Positions 1 to 6,192 of a stretch of 6,192 bases of DNA are shown in pieces (position 1 is the first letter of the stretch; each line of letters begins with the position of its first letter). The notes under the pieces were generated by a model. It did not search any database and was not told where the DNA came from. It worked only from the letters and a program-made list of their open reading frames with translations. Position numbers and translations under genes: made by a program. This DNA comes from Clostridiales bacterium (GTDB lineage: Bacteria; Bacillota; Clostridia; Caldicoprobacterales; DTU083). The stretch is from the NCBI GenBank assembly GCA_012512335.1, contig JAAZEK010000478.1:1-6192 (forward strand), read 5' to 3'.

Positions 1-203
1 AAATGGAAAGTATTATTATTTCAATGAAGGCAAGTTTGGAGAGCTGGTTTGTAAAATATGTAGACCCTGCATTTGATGGAACCCATGAACCCGTAACTGG
101 CACCGGACAATTGGCTATGGCTGGTCCCGCAGGTAAGGGGAAACGATCCTTCATGGGTGATTTTACTGTGGCATTTACAAGAGATGAAAGGAATGATATT
201 TAA
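1..203 (+). CDS. Sulfatase family protein, C-terminal fragment (5' end outside window)
   Basis: This is the 3' end of a gene that begins before the window; the frame is open from the first base, and the ATG at position 3 is probably an internal methionine. The visible 66 residues contain a Trp-Phe-x-x-Tyr-Val-Asp-Pro-Ala stretch (residues 15-23 counted from that Met), followed by Asp-Gly-Thr and then EPVTGTGQ. From memory of the family, this pattern is typical of the C-terminal tail of many bacterial S1 sulfatases, where it follows the small C-terminal subdomain. No catalytic residue is in view, so activity cannot be judged. The next gene starts on the base after its stop codon, and a second sulfatase lies two genes downstream, which supports the call through context. 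It could be another alkaline-phosphatase-superfamily enzyme. The stop is TAA at 201-203. Confidence 0.6.
   Translation, partial: MESIIISMKASLESWFVKYVDPAFDGTHEPVTGTGQLAMAGPAGKGKRSFMGDFTVAFTRDERNDI
187..193 (+). promoter_or_regulatory. Ribosome binding site for the PHP/DUF3604 gene
   Basis: The sequence AAAGGAA lies inside the end of the upstream coding region, ten bases before the ATG at 204. Since that ATG directly abuts the preceding stop (TAA then ATG), the site supports the start choice and suggests translational coupling of the two genes. Confidence 0.55.
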
Positions 204-2609
204 ATGGAAAAAAGGTTGCGAGAAGATCTTGATATTGGTGCTCATCAGAAAGTAATCACCCACCCGGAAGTAGGAATTGAAACATTTGAAAGAAAATTAA
301 GTTCAACCATGACACCAGACGGTGTAGTTTGGGCAGCTGTGGGCCGAGAAAAATCTGGAATTGGAGATATATTGTTTTTAACAAATGAAAAATCAAATTC
401 AACTATGAAAAGGATAAGTTTTAAGCAATATGCACCAGTTTCTGGTCAGCCGTCCATATATTCAGGTAACGGAAGTGAATTAAGCACTGTTTGGGTAGAA
501 AAGGATGCTAATACTTGGAGGATATCCCATATCAATGCAAATCACCTTGATAAAGATCAGAAACCAACATACATATTTGAAAGCGAAAATTTATGTATGC
601 AACCTACTATTACAAGGGATGATTCTTCAACCTGGGCTGCATGGAGTACTTGGGACCCTACTGATAGTCAATTAAAGATAATGGTTTCAAATAACAAGGA
701 TGATGGCAGCTGGGCGAGCCCTATAGTCTTTGCTGGGGGTGAAAATTCTTTCAGACCAGTGATTGCTTCCAATGGTAAAGAAATATTTATCTCATGGGAT
801 TCAATAGATGGTAAGGAATATAAGATTGAGTATCGGATTATCAATCAGAACAAAGAAGTTCTTAAAGAAGGCAGAATTGGCAGAGAGGATGAAAGATGGC
901 TTACCCCTGCAGTTACTACAGGTAATGATGGAAGCTTTTATATGTCCTTTATTATTGTAAAAGATGTTATTGATAAAAGCCTTGGAATTATTGATCATCA
1001 GGTTGCCGCAGGTTTTGCAGTAATAAAAAACGGTGAACTTAAATATCTGCCAGATACGAAAATAGATGACAGTGTTATTGCAGCTGATTTGAGAGAAGGG
1101 CTGCTTGCCAAGGTTACATATTATGGTTATCATGGTTTAAGACGAAATATGCACCCAGTAGTTACTCATACAGGGGAAATATGGCTGGCTTGGGAGGTTA
1201 TGTTTGAACCTGGTTTTGAGAAAGATGAAGAATTAAGTAAGTATAAGCTGAAAAGCAATGCTGTCTGTGGAAGTCTTATTGGAAAGAAATTAAATGGCTC
1301 CAACTGGGGAGATACACTCATCATTCATAACGGTGGCTCAAATTATACAGTTCCATCTAAAATATATAGTGACAACATACCTGTTATTTACTTTGATCAA
1401 GTTACAGATAACTTAAACCCTGAATTTAAATTACTGTTTTCCAATCCGGATAACGCTATACGCCTTAATAGACCAGTTAAAAATAGATGGGATAGATGGA
1501 GTAAGCTAGACTCTTGCGATATTGAGTACGAAAGATATCATACCAAAGGTGACAATGAAGAACTTAAACTATTCTGGGCTGACACCCATGTGCATTCAGT
1601 ATATAGTCCTGATGCAGAAGGTGAGCCGGATGAGTTGATTTCTTTTGCCAAAAACATTTCAGGAATTGATGTAATGGCAATGGTTGATAATGATTTTTAT
1701 CCCTATTTCAGTCTTACTGGGCTTAAATGGAGTATACACCAGGAGCTGGCCAGGATATTTACCCAGGTTGGAAAATTCGTGGTTTTCCCAGGTTATGAGT
1801 ATACGTACCATGATGAAAAACTGATAAATGGCATGAATCATAGATATGTACTATATCCTGGTACGGATGGAAAGGCTTTCAGACGTATTGATCAGGGAAG
1901 CGATACAATAGAAGGGCTTATGGAGAAAATCAAGGATACAGATGCTCTTGCTTTTGCACATCATACAGCATGGAAGCTTACCGGGCATCCTTATGATTCA
2001 AACGTGGAAATATGCTCATCATGGCGCGTATGTAAGGAAGAATCGGATTTTGTAGATATGAGGCTAAAGGAAGGGGAGCGTTTCAGTTTTATTGGTTCAA
2101 GTGATACCCATAGAGCGAGTCCTGGTTTTGGTGGAGCGCTTACAGGAATTTATGCAGAGAACCTAACTCCTGAATCGATATTTGAAGCTTATAGGAAGCA
2201 CAGGACAATTGCAACCCAGGGACAGAGGATTGTTATTGACTTCCGTGTAGATGATTTATTTATAGGCGATGAAGGTGATATCAAGGATGATCCGTATCTA
2301 ACCCTAAATGTGAAATCAGAAGAACCATTGGAATTTGTAGAAATCATACGAGATGGAGAAGCCATTAAGCATTACGAATGCAAAGGAACTTCACTTGTTG
2401 AAGCTTACAAAGATGAGGGATTGAGTAAGGGAGAACACTATTACTACGTTCGTGTTAAGACACAAGGTGAACCTTCCTTTAATGCTCCTGAAGGTATTAC
2501 AGATACGACAAAGGTCTTTTTCATCGAGGGTAGTAAATATCCTCATAATTTAGCAAGGGCAAAGGGGCCTTTTGCATGGTGCACTCCGATTTGGGTTGTG
2601 AAATTATGA
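204..2609 (+). CDS. Beta-propeller-like / PHP (DUF3604-type) predicted metal-dependent hydrolase
   Basis: An 801-residue protein with no signal peptide or membrane segment, so probably cytoplasmic. Residues about 30-420 hold about seven spaced units of the form Pro-x-Ile/Val, a Gly/Asp turn, then a Trp/Phe-rich strand (near 35-47, 83-98, 134-150, 185-199, 235-249, 318-331 and 384-398), resembling BNR/sialidase-like propeller blades. Residues about 455-690 resemble PHP/DUF3604 domains: DTHVHS at 460-465, D495/D497, E532 in PGYEYTY, H546 in MNHRY, HHTAW at 586-590, and SSDTHR at 632-637, a plausible full set of metal ligands. The segment GGALTGIYAENLTPESIFEA (643-662) is very typical of DUF3604. 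A beta-rich tail ends in a TPIWV motif. By family, a metal-dependent phosphoesterase-like or other hydrolase; the actual reaction is unknown. Its position between two sulfatases suggests a role in breaking down a sulfated compound. The domain call is firm; the propeller is an inference from repeats. Confidence 0.85.
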   Translation: MEKRLREDLDIGAHQKVITHPEVGIETFERKLSSTMTPDGVVWAAVGREKSGIGDILFLTNEKSNSTMKRISFKQYAPVSGQPSIYSGNGSELSTVWVEKDANTWRISHINANHLDKDQKPTYIFESENLCMQPTITRDDSSTWAAWSTWDPTDSQLKIMVSNNKDDGSWASPIVFAGGENSFRPVIASNGKEIFISWDSIDGKEYKIEYRIINQNKEVLKEGRIGREDERWLTPAVTTGNDGSFYMSFIIVKDVIDKSLGIIDHQVAAGFAVIKNGELKYLPDTKIDDSVIAADLREGLLAKVTYYGYHGLRRNMHPVVTHTGEIWLAWEVMFEPGFEKDEELSKYKLKSNAVCGSLIGKKLNGSNWGDTLIIHNGGSNYTVPSKIYSDNIPVIYFDQVTDNLNPEFKLLFSNPDNAIRLNRPVKNRWDRWSKLDSCDIEYERYHTKGDNEELKLFWADTHVHSVYSPDAEGEPDELISFAKNISGIDVMAMVDNDFYPYFSLTGLKWSIHQELARIFTQVGKFVVFPGYEYTYHDEKLINGMNHRYVLYPGTDGKAFRRIDQGSDTIEGLMEKIKDTDALAFAHHTAWKLTGHPYDSNVEICSSWRVCKEESDFVDMRLKEGERFSFIGSSDTHRASPGFGGALTGIYAENLTPESIFEAYRKHRTIATQGQRIVIDFRVDDLFIGDEGDIKDDPYLTLNVKSEEPLEFVEIIRDGEAIKHYECKGTSLVEAYKDEGLSKGEHYYYVRVKTQGEPSFNAPEGITDTTKVFFIEGSKYPHNLARAKGPFAWCTPIWVVKL

Positions 2610-2633
2610 AGGGGCACAACTGAGAAATTATTA

Positions 2634-2639
2634 TATAAT
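2634..2639 (+). promoter_or_regulatory. Possible -10 promoter element upstream of the sulfatase
   Basis: The 65-base gap between the PHP gene and the sulfatase contains a perfect TATAAT, about 36 bases before the sulfatase start. No good -35 element is found 16-18 bases upstream (GGGGCA sits at the 17-base spacing). A perfect hexamer in AT-rich DNA can arise by chance, so an internal promoter is only a possibility and read-through from upstream is equally likely. Confidence 0.2.
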
Positions 2640-2659
2640 GTTCCAAAAGACAATAAAAT

Positions 2660-2665
2660 AAGGAG
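2660..2665 (+). promoter_or_regulatory. Ribosome binding site for the sulfatase gene
   Basis: A strong AAGGAG, extended to AAGGAGTGA, lies nine bases before the ATG at 2675. It fixes that start and is of the Gram-positive type. Confidence 0.8.
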
Positions 2666-2674
2666 TGAATGTAA

Positions 2675-4186
2675 ATGAATGGCTATAATGTAGTCCTAAT
2701 CATGACTGATCAACACAGGTTCGATACTTTGGGTTGTTATGGGAACCCTATCATCGAAACACCATATCTTGACATGGTTGCATCGGAAGGTACAACTTTC
2801 ATGAATGCATACACACCTTCTCCTTCATGTATACCTGCAAGGGCTTGTCTCCTGACAGGAATGGATCCATGGAATACTGGTATTTTGGGAATGGGTGCAG
2901 GACAGGGAGGAATGGGAACAGGATTTGAACATACACTGCCCGGGGAGCTGGCTAAGCAGGGCTACCATACACAAGGGGTAGGTAAAATGCATTTTCACCC
3001 CCAGAGATCATTGAATGGATTTCATAATATTCTTCTAGACGAGTCGAGTAGAGAACTAGATCCGGAGTTTGTTTCAGATTACAAGCAATGGTTTGACAGA
3101 AACAAAACAGGTGATTATGATATTAGTGACCATGGAATAGATTGGAATTCATGGATGGCAAGGCCTTATCATGCTCCAGAGTTTTTGCATCCGACTAATT
3201 GGACAGTCAATGAATCCATAAATTTTATTAAGCGTAGAGATCCTTCTGCTCCATTTTTTCTGAAAATGTCTTTTGCAAGACCGCATTCACCATATGATGC
3301 ATTGCCTTATTATTTTGACATGTATATGAGTAAGGATTACATAGAGCCTTCTATAGGCGAATGGGCAGCTGTGAATGATGTGCCTCTGGATGCTATGCAA
3401 ATTTATGCTTGGAGAGGGGTAAGAACAGATGAAGAAATAAGGCGTGCCAGAGCAGGATATTATGGTTCCATTACACATATAGACCACCAAATAGGGCGAC
3501 TGATAATGTTCTTAAGAAGAAGAAACATGCTGGATAATACTATTTTCGTCTTTACTTCAGATCATGGAGATATGTTAGGGGATCATAACCTATGGAGGAA
3601 GACTTATGCATATGAAGGTTCTGCACATATCCCTATGATTGTACGTCTTCCAAAAGAAATGGGTCGTCCAGCAGTAAGTAAATCATACGAACCTGTAACT
3701 CTTCAAGATGTGATGCCTACTATACTGGATGCAATCGGTGCTGAAATACCTGCTACTGTAGATGGAAAAAGCCTTATTCCTCTTATGTCTGGAGACGCTT
3801 CAGGATGGAGGGAGTATGTACACGGCGAGCACAGTACTTGTTACTCAGAAGAGCAGGAAATGCAGTATTTGACTGATGGAAAAATAAAATATATATGGTT
3901 TCCTAGAAAGGACAAGGAACAGCTATTCAATTTAGCTAATGATCCATATGAGTTACATGATTTGTCTGAAGATGAATCATATATGGAGGAACTGGGTAAA
4001 TGGAGGCAGCGTCTTATAGATAAACTCGATCCAAGAGGGCAAGGGTTGACTGATGGAAATAAGCTTGTATGCCAGGCGGGGAAACCACCAATTGTATCGC
4101 CTAAATATGCTGCAAGAATGGAAAAAGCAGGATATGATTGGGGGGTTTATAGTCAAATAAAAGCTGGGCAGATAAAAAAACTATAG
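2675..4186 (+). CDS. S1-family sulfatase (Cys-type, formylglycine-dependent)
   Basis: A complete 503-residue enzyme of usual family length that should hydrolyse a sulfate ester. The N-terminus shows the metal-binding IMTDQH motif (D12, Q13). The nucleophile motif is SCIPARACLLTG with C52 and R56, matching C-x-P-x-R; C52 would be converted to formylglycine. Further active-site candidates are K104 and H106 (VGKMHF), H204 (RPHSPYD), D296 and H297 (TSDHGD) and K309 (WRK). The C-terminal subdomain includes GEHSTCYSEEQ (384-394) and EQLFNLANDP (415-424), the usual sulfatase ending. A Gly/Met-rich stretch at 69-84 follows the nucleophile motif and looks like a subfamily trait. There is no signal peptide, so it probably acts in the cytosol on a small imported substrate. 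No maturation enzyme is encoded here; one must be elsewhere. The substrate cannot be told from sequence alone. It is probably co-transcribed with its neighbours. Confidence 0.93.
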   Translation: MNGYNVVLIMTDQHRFDTLGCYGNPIIETPYLDMVASEGTTFMNAYTPSPSCIPARACLLTGMDPWNTGILGMGAGQGGMGTGFEHTLPGELAKQGYHTQGVGKMHFHPQRSLNGFHNILLDESSRELDPEFVSDYKQWFDRNKTGDYDISDHGIDWNSWMARPYHAPEFLHPTNWTVNESINFIKRRDPSAPFFLKMSFARPHSPYDALPYYFDMYMSKDYIEPSIGEWAAVNDVPLDAMQIYAWRGVRTDEEIRRARAGYYGSITHIDHQIGRLIMFLRRRNMLDNTIFVFTSDHGDMLGDHNLWRKTYAYEGSAHIPMIVRLPKEMGRPAVSKSYEPVTLQDVMPTILDAIGAEIPATVDGKSLIPLMSGDASGWREYVHGEHSTCYSEEQEMQYLTDGKIKYIWFPRKDKEQLFNLANDPYELHDLSEDESYMEELGKWRQRLIDKLDPRGQGLTDGNKLVCQAGKPPIVSPKYAARMEKAGYDWGVYSQIKAGQIKKL

Positions 4187-4211
4187 AAGAAAATGAGCAA
4201 AAAACTTTCAT

Positions 4212-4223
4212 TTATACGTATAA
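4212..4223 (+). other. 12-base perfect palindrome in the sulfatase-dehydrogenase gap
   Basis: TTATACGTATAA reads identically on both strands and sits in the 90-base gap between the sulfatase stop and the dehydrogenase start, about 53 bases before the ATG. Its size and place would suit a small operator for a dimeric regulator, but it has no spacer, no second copy was seen in the window, and AT-rich gaps give such palindromes by chance. Confidence 0.25.
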
Positions 4224-4263
4224 CAGTTCAATTTAGTATTATTATTGAATTAGAATTAAAAGT

Positions 4264-4268
4264 GGAGG
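4264..4268 (+). promoter_or_regulatory. Ribosome binding site deciding the dehydrogenase start
   Basis: GGAGG lies eight bases before the ATG at 4277. The earlier in-frame ATG at 4193 has no comparable site and would add 28 residues that do not resemble the family, so this site selects 4277 as the start. Confidence 0.8.
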
Positions 4269-4276
4269 CATATCAA

Positions 4277-5272
4277 ATGAACATACTAGTAACATTATCG
4301 GATAAAGTAAAAGAAACATTTCTTACACCTGAAATTATACAAAGGATTGAGGAAACAGGGAATGTAAGATGGATTAGTGGAAACTATCCTGACTTTACGG
4401 AGGAAGCATTAAGAGAACATATAAAAGGAATAGACATCTGCATAACTGGTTGGGGCATACCCAAGTTTAGTGCTAGGGTTTTGGAAAATGCTGATCGTTT
4501 AAAGCTTGTTGCACATACGGCGGGCTCCGTTGCGAACTTAGTCTCGGATGAATTGTACGAAAAAGGAGTTCATGTTGTTAGTGCCAATAAGGTGTTTGCT
4601 GAATCCGTTGCAGAAAGCGTTATAGCCTATCTACTATCTGCTCTCCGGGATATACCTTACTATGTGAATGATATGAAGCAAGGTGGCTGGAAGTCGGGGG
4701 ATTATTACAATAGAGGCCTTCTTGACCAATCAATTGGCCTTGTAGGTTTTGGCGAAATTCCAAGGTATCTTGCACCTATGCTGAAACCATTTCGAGTTAA
4801 GTTAAAAGCTTTTGATGAATATGTAGATGCCCAAACCATGGCTGAATACGGCGTAGAGAAAGCAGAGCTAGATGAGCTTTTTGCGAGTTGTCCGATTATC
4901 TCCGTACATTTACCTAGAACAGACGAAACTTACCATATGATTGGTAAACGATTACTTGAGATGATACAGGATGGTGGAATCCTTATAAACACAGCTCGAG
5001 GTAGCGTAATTGATGAAAAGGCCTTGGTTGAAGAACTGAAAAAGAATCGGATTAAGGCTGTACTGGATGTATTTGAGGAAGAGCCGTTATCAGATCAAAG
5101 TCCTCTAAGAAGATTGTACAATGCACTACTTATACCTCACATGGCAGGTCCAACTGTAGATAGGAGGAAGTACTCGACTATGGCAGTGCTTGATGATATT
5201 GATAATTTTATCAACAACAGGCCACTTGTACACGAGATATCAGCGATACGAGCATCAAGGATGACAAGATAA
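4277..5272 (+). CDS. D-isomer-specific 2-hydroxyacid dehydrogenase (NAD-dependent)
   Basis: A 331-residue cytoplasmic oxidoreductase that should interconvert a 2-hydroxyacid and a 2-oxoacid using NAD(H). The frame is open back to an ATG at 4193, but the product then starts with 28 unrelated residues; MNILVTLSD at 4277, after a GGAGG site, is the natural first strand. The substrate-binding domain is split around a Rossmann domain at about 100-290. The nucleotide loop reads GLVGFGEIPR (154-163): the third glycine of GxGxxG is replaced by P162. D180 at the end of the second strand favours NAD over NADP. The catalytic trio is present: R241 (NTARGSVID), E269 (DVFEEEP) and H288 (IPHMAGPT). The family includes phosphoglycerate, glycerate, glyoxylate and lactate dehydrogenases, and the substrate cannot be assigned. 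It follows the sulfatase by 90 bases on the same strand, so a role in using the desulfated product is likely but inferred. Confidence 0.92.
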   Translation: MNILVTLSDKVKETFLTPEIIQRIEETGNVRWISGNYPDFTEEALREHIKGIDICITGWGIPKFSARVLENADRLKLVAHTAGSVANLVSDELYEKGVHVVSANKVFAESVAESVIAYLLSALRDIPYYVNDMKQGGWKSGDYYNRGLLDQSIGLVGFGEIPRYLAPMLKPFRVKLKAFDEYVDAQTMAEYGVEKAELDELFASCPIISVHLPRTDETYHMIGKRLLEMIQDGGILINTARGSVIDEKALVEELKKNRIKAVLDVFEEEPLSDQSPLRRLYNALLIPHMAGPTVDRRKYSTMAVLDDIDNFINNRPLVHEISAIRASRMTR

Positions 5273-5325
5273 CATATGAGACATAATAATATCGAGAGCA
5301 TAATAGATAGCAGTAATCTAGCGAT
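5273..5325. other. Convergent intergenic junction
   Basis: These 53 bases separate the stop of the plus-strand dehydrogenase from the stop of the minus-strand ABC ATPase. A terminator for both units would be expected here, but I see only weak five-base complementarities such as TAGAT/ATCTA around 5305-5320 and no GC-rich stem with a T-run on either strand. Confidence 0.5.
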
Positions 5326-6042
5326 TTACTCGAAAAGAGCCTTGTATCGCTTTTCATCATAACCCATGACTTCCATCATGACATCAGCTAAGGTTTTGCC
5401 CTGCTCTCGAATTTCATCCATTCGGAAATCGGCTTTAATCAAGCCATACTTTAGAATAATGGCCCTGTCTATAAAGTTTTCTATTTCATTCAGCTGATGG
5501 GTGCTGATTAGAATGGTTTCCTCCCCTCGAAGGCTGGAGATCATTAGCTTCAAAAAGTCTTGCCTGGTCAGCATATCTTTTCCTTGAAATGGCTCGTCCA
5601 TCAGGATGTATTTCGCTCCTTTAGAAAAGCCAGCTGAGGCTTCCAACTTGGATTTTTGGCCGTTGGAAAAGGTTCTGATTTTTTTTTGTGGCTCTAGGTC
5701 AAAAAAACGAACCAATTTGTTGTACTTACTCATATCAAACTTCTGAAAGAATTCAGATAGAAATCCTCCGTACTCAAAAGGAGTCATTTCCGGGAACCAA
5801 CTGCCTTCTTCGCTTATAAATGACAGCTCGTCATACATTTCAACTGGTGATCTGCCTTCTATGAGAACTTGCCCTTCCGTAAGGTCGGTTAAGCCCATGA
5901 TCGCTTTTAGCAACGTAGTTTTGCCTGAACCGTTTTCACCTAAGATCCCTACAATTTCACCTGGCTGAATGACAGCATTTATCTTAGACACTCCTACAGC
6001 TTGCAATCCATAGTGCTTTTTTACATTTATTAATTGAATCAT
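5326..6042 (-). CDS. ABC transporter ATP-binding protein (ABC-2 type, YtrB-like)
   Basis: A 238-residue ATPase subunit that would power a membrane transporter from the cytoplasmic face. Visible motifs are Walker A GENGSGKTT (35-43, K41), the ABC signature as FSNGQKSKL (125-133, a variant of LSGGQ), Walker B YILMDEP (145-151, catalytic E150) and the switch histidine in STHQ (H182). The Q-loop region reads ISEEGSWFPEMT (76-87), with Glu where many ABC proteins have Gln; similar variants occur in ABC-2-type ATPases of the YtrB group. There is no fused membrane domain, so a separate permease is needed. The start at 6042 is supported by GAAGGGAG ten bases upstream, inside the end of the preceding gene. 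It is convergent with the sulfatase cluster and probably belongs to a separate operon. The exported or imported substrate is unknown. Confidence 0.9.
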   Translation of the reverse strand: MIQLINVKKHYGLQAVGVSKINAVIQPGEIVGILGENGSGKTTLLKAIMGLTDLTEGQVLIEGRSPVEMYDELSFISEEGSWFPEMTPFEYGGFLSEFFQKFDMSKYNKLVRFFDLEPQKKIRTFSNGQKSKLEASAGFSKGAKYILMDEPFQGKDMLTRQDFLKLMISSLRGEETILISTHQLNEIENFIDRAIILKYGLIKADFRMDEIREQGKTLADVMMEVMGYDEKRYKALFE

Positions 6043-6048
6043 CTCACA

Positions 6049-6192
6049 TTATCTCCCTTCCACTTGGATCCCATAAATCTGGCGGAACTGGTATGGATCA
6101 TAACCGAAACTGTCTCCACTTCTCATTCTTTCTCTATGGGTAACGTAGTCCTCATCTATGTCGGTTATAAATTCTCCTTTATATAGGAATAG
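6049..6192 (-). CDS. Unidentified protein, C-terminal 47 residues (5' end outside window)
   Basis: On the minus strand a frame is open from the window edge (6192) to a TAA at 6051-6049, six bases before the ABC ATPase start. The 47 residues begin LFLYKGEF and end RQIYGIQVEGR; after the first few hydrophobic residues the segment is polar and rich in Asp, Glu, Arg and Tyr. I do not recognise the family. The close spacing and the ATPase ribosome binding site lying within its end show that it belongs to the same operon, so it may be a transporter partner (the start could be the end of a membrane helix followed by a cytosolic tail) or a regulator. Both ideas are inference from context only. That the frame is coding is supported by its continuity and its fit to the operon spacing. 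Confidence 0.6.
   Translation of the reverse strand, partial: LFLYKGEFITDIDEDYVTHRERMRSGDSFGYDPYQFRQIYGIQVEGR
6053..6060 (-). promoter_or_regulatory. Ribosome binding site for the ABC ATPase
   Basis: On the minus strand GAAGGGAG lies ten bases before the ATG at 6042-6040. It overlaps the final codons of the preceding gene, which suggests coupled translation. Confidence 0.7.

Noticed and set aside
3..203. Stand-alone 66-residue protein starting at the ATG at position 3
   Set aside because: The frame is open to the window edge, there is no room for a ribosome binding site, and the residues resemble a sulfatase C-terminal tail, so it is an internal methionine of a longer gene.
801..1133. Minus-strand 110-residue open frame
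   Set aside because: It lies wholly inside the PHP protein gene, has low-complexity Ile/Asn/Phe-rich composition and shows no domain; it is a shadow of the real gene. The same holds for the minus-strand frames at 21-263, 1659-1841 and 3287-3490.
4227..4249. Inverted repeat TTCAAT/ATTGAA as a terminator after the sulfatase
   Set aside because: The stem is six A/T-rich pairs with an eleven-base loop and has no following T-run, so it is too weak for an intrinsic terminator.
4193..4276. N-terminal extension of the dehydrogenase from the ATG at 4193
   Set aside because: The 28 added residues do not fit the family and the ATG lacks a convincing ribosome binding site, whereas the ATG at 4277 has GGAGG at good spacing and begins the expected first strand.
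5293..5332. TCGAG/CTCGA complementarity in the convergent junction as a shared terminator
   Set aside because: A five-base stem with a loop of about 30 bases and no T-run is well within chance.
6137..6180. AAAGGAG followed by an ATG on the minus strand as a small gene start
   Set aside because: The ATG at about 6167 opens a frame of only ten codons, inside the better-supported partial coding frame.

Overview
The window is AT-rich bacterial DNA. Strong purine-rich ribosome binding sites (AAGGAG at 2660-2665, GGAGG at 4264-4268, GAAGGGAG on the minus strand at 6053-6060), dense gene packing and a YtrB-like ABC ATPase point to a Firmicute of the Clostridia or Bacillales type. This is inferred from style; nothing in the window fixes the taxon.

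Layout. Positions 1-203 hold the last part of a plus-strand gene whose tail looks like the C-terminus of an S1-family sulfatase. Directly after its stop codon, at 204-2609, is an 801-residue protein that joins an N-terminal repeat region resembling a beta-propeller to a C-terminal PHP/DUF3604-type metal-binding domain. After a short gap comes a complete sulfatase of the formylglycine (Cys) type (2675-4186), then a D-2-hydroxyacid dehydrogenase (4277-5272, with a start 28 codons downstream of the longest open frame). These four genes run in the same direction with gaps of 0-90 bases and look like one catabolic operon or cluster. A second, convergent unit follows on the minus strand: an ABC-2-type transporter ATPase (5326-6042), preceded by the C-terminal 47 residues of an unidentified gene that runs off the right edge (6049-6192).

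How the genes may work together. Two sulfatases flanking a predicted metal-dependent hydrolase, followed by an oxidoreductase, suggest desulfation and further breakdown of a sulfated organic compound, perhaps a sulfated sugar or glycan. The two readable enzyme starts (sulfatase and PHP protein) lack signal peptides, so the work probably happens in the cytoplasm on an imported small substrate. The substrate cannot be read from the sequence. The minus-strand ABC unit is probably unrelated; the convergent junction around 5273-5325 marks the right end of the sulfatase cluster. No RNA genes, insertion sequences, CRISPR arrays or convincing terminators were seen.
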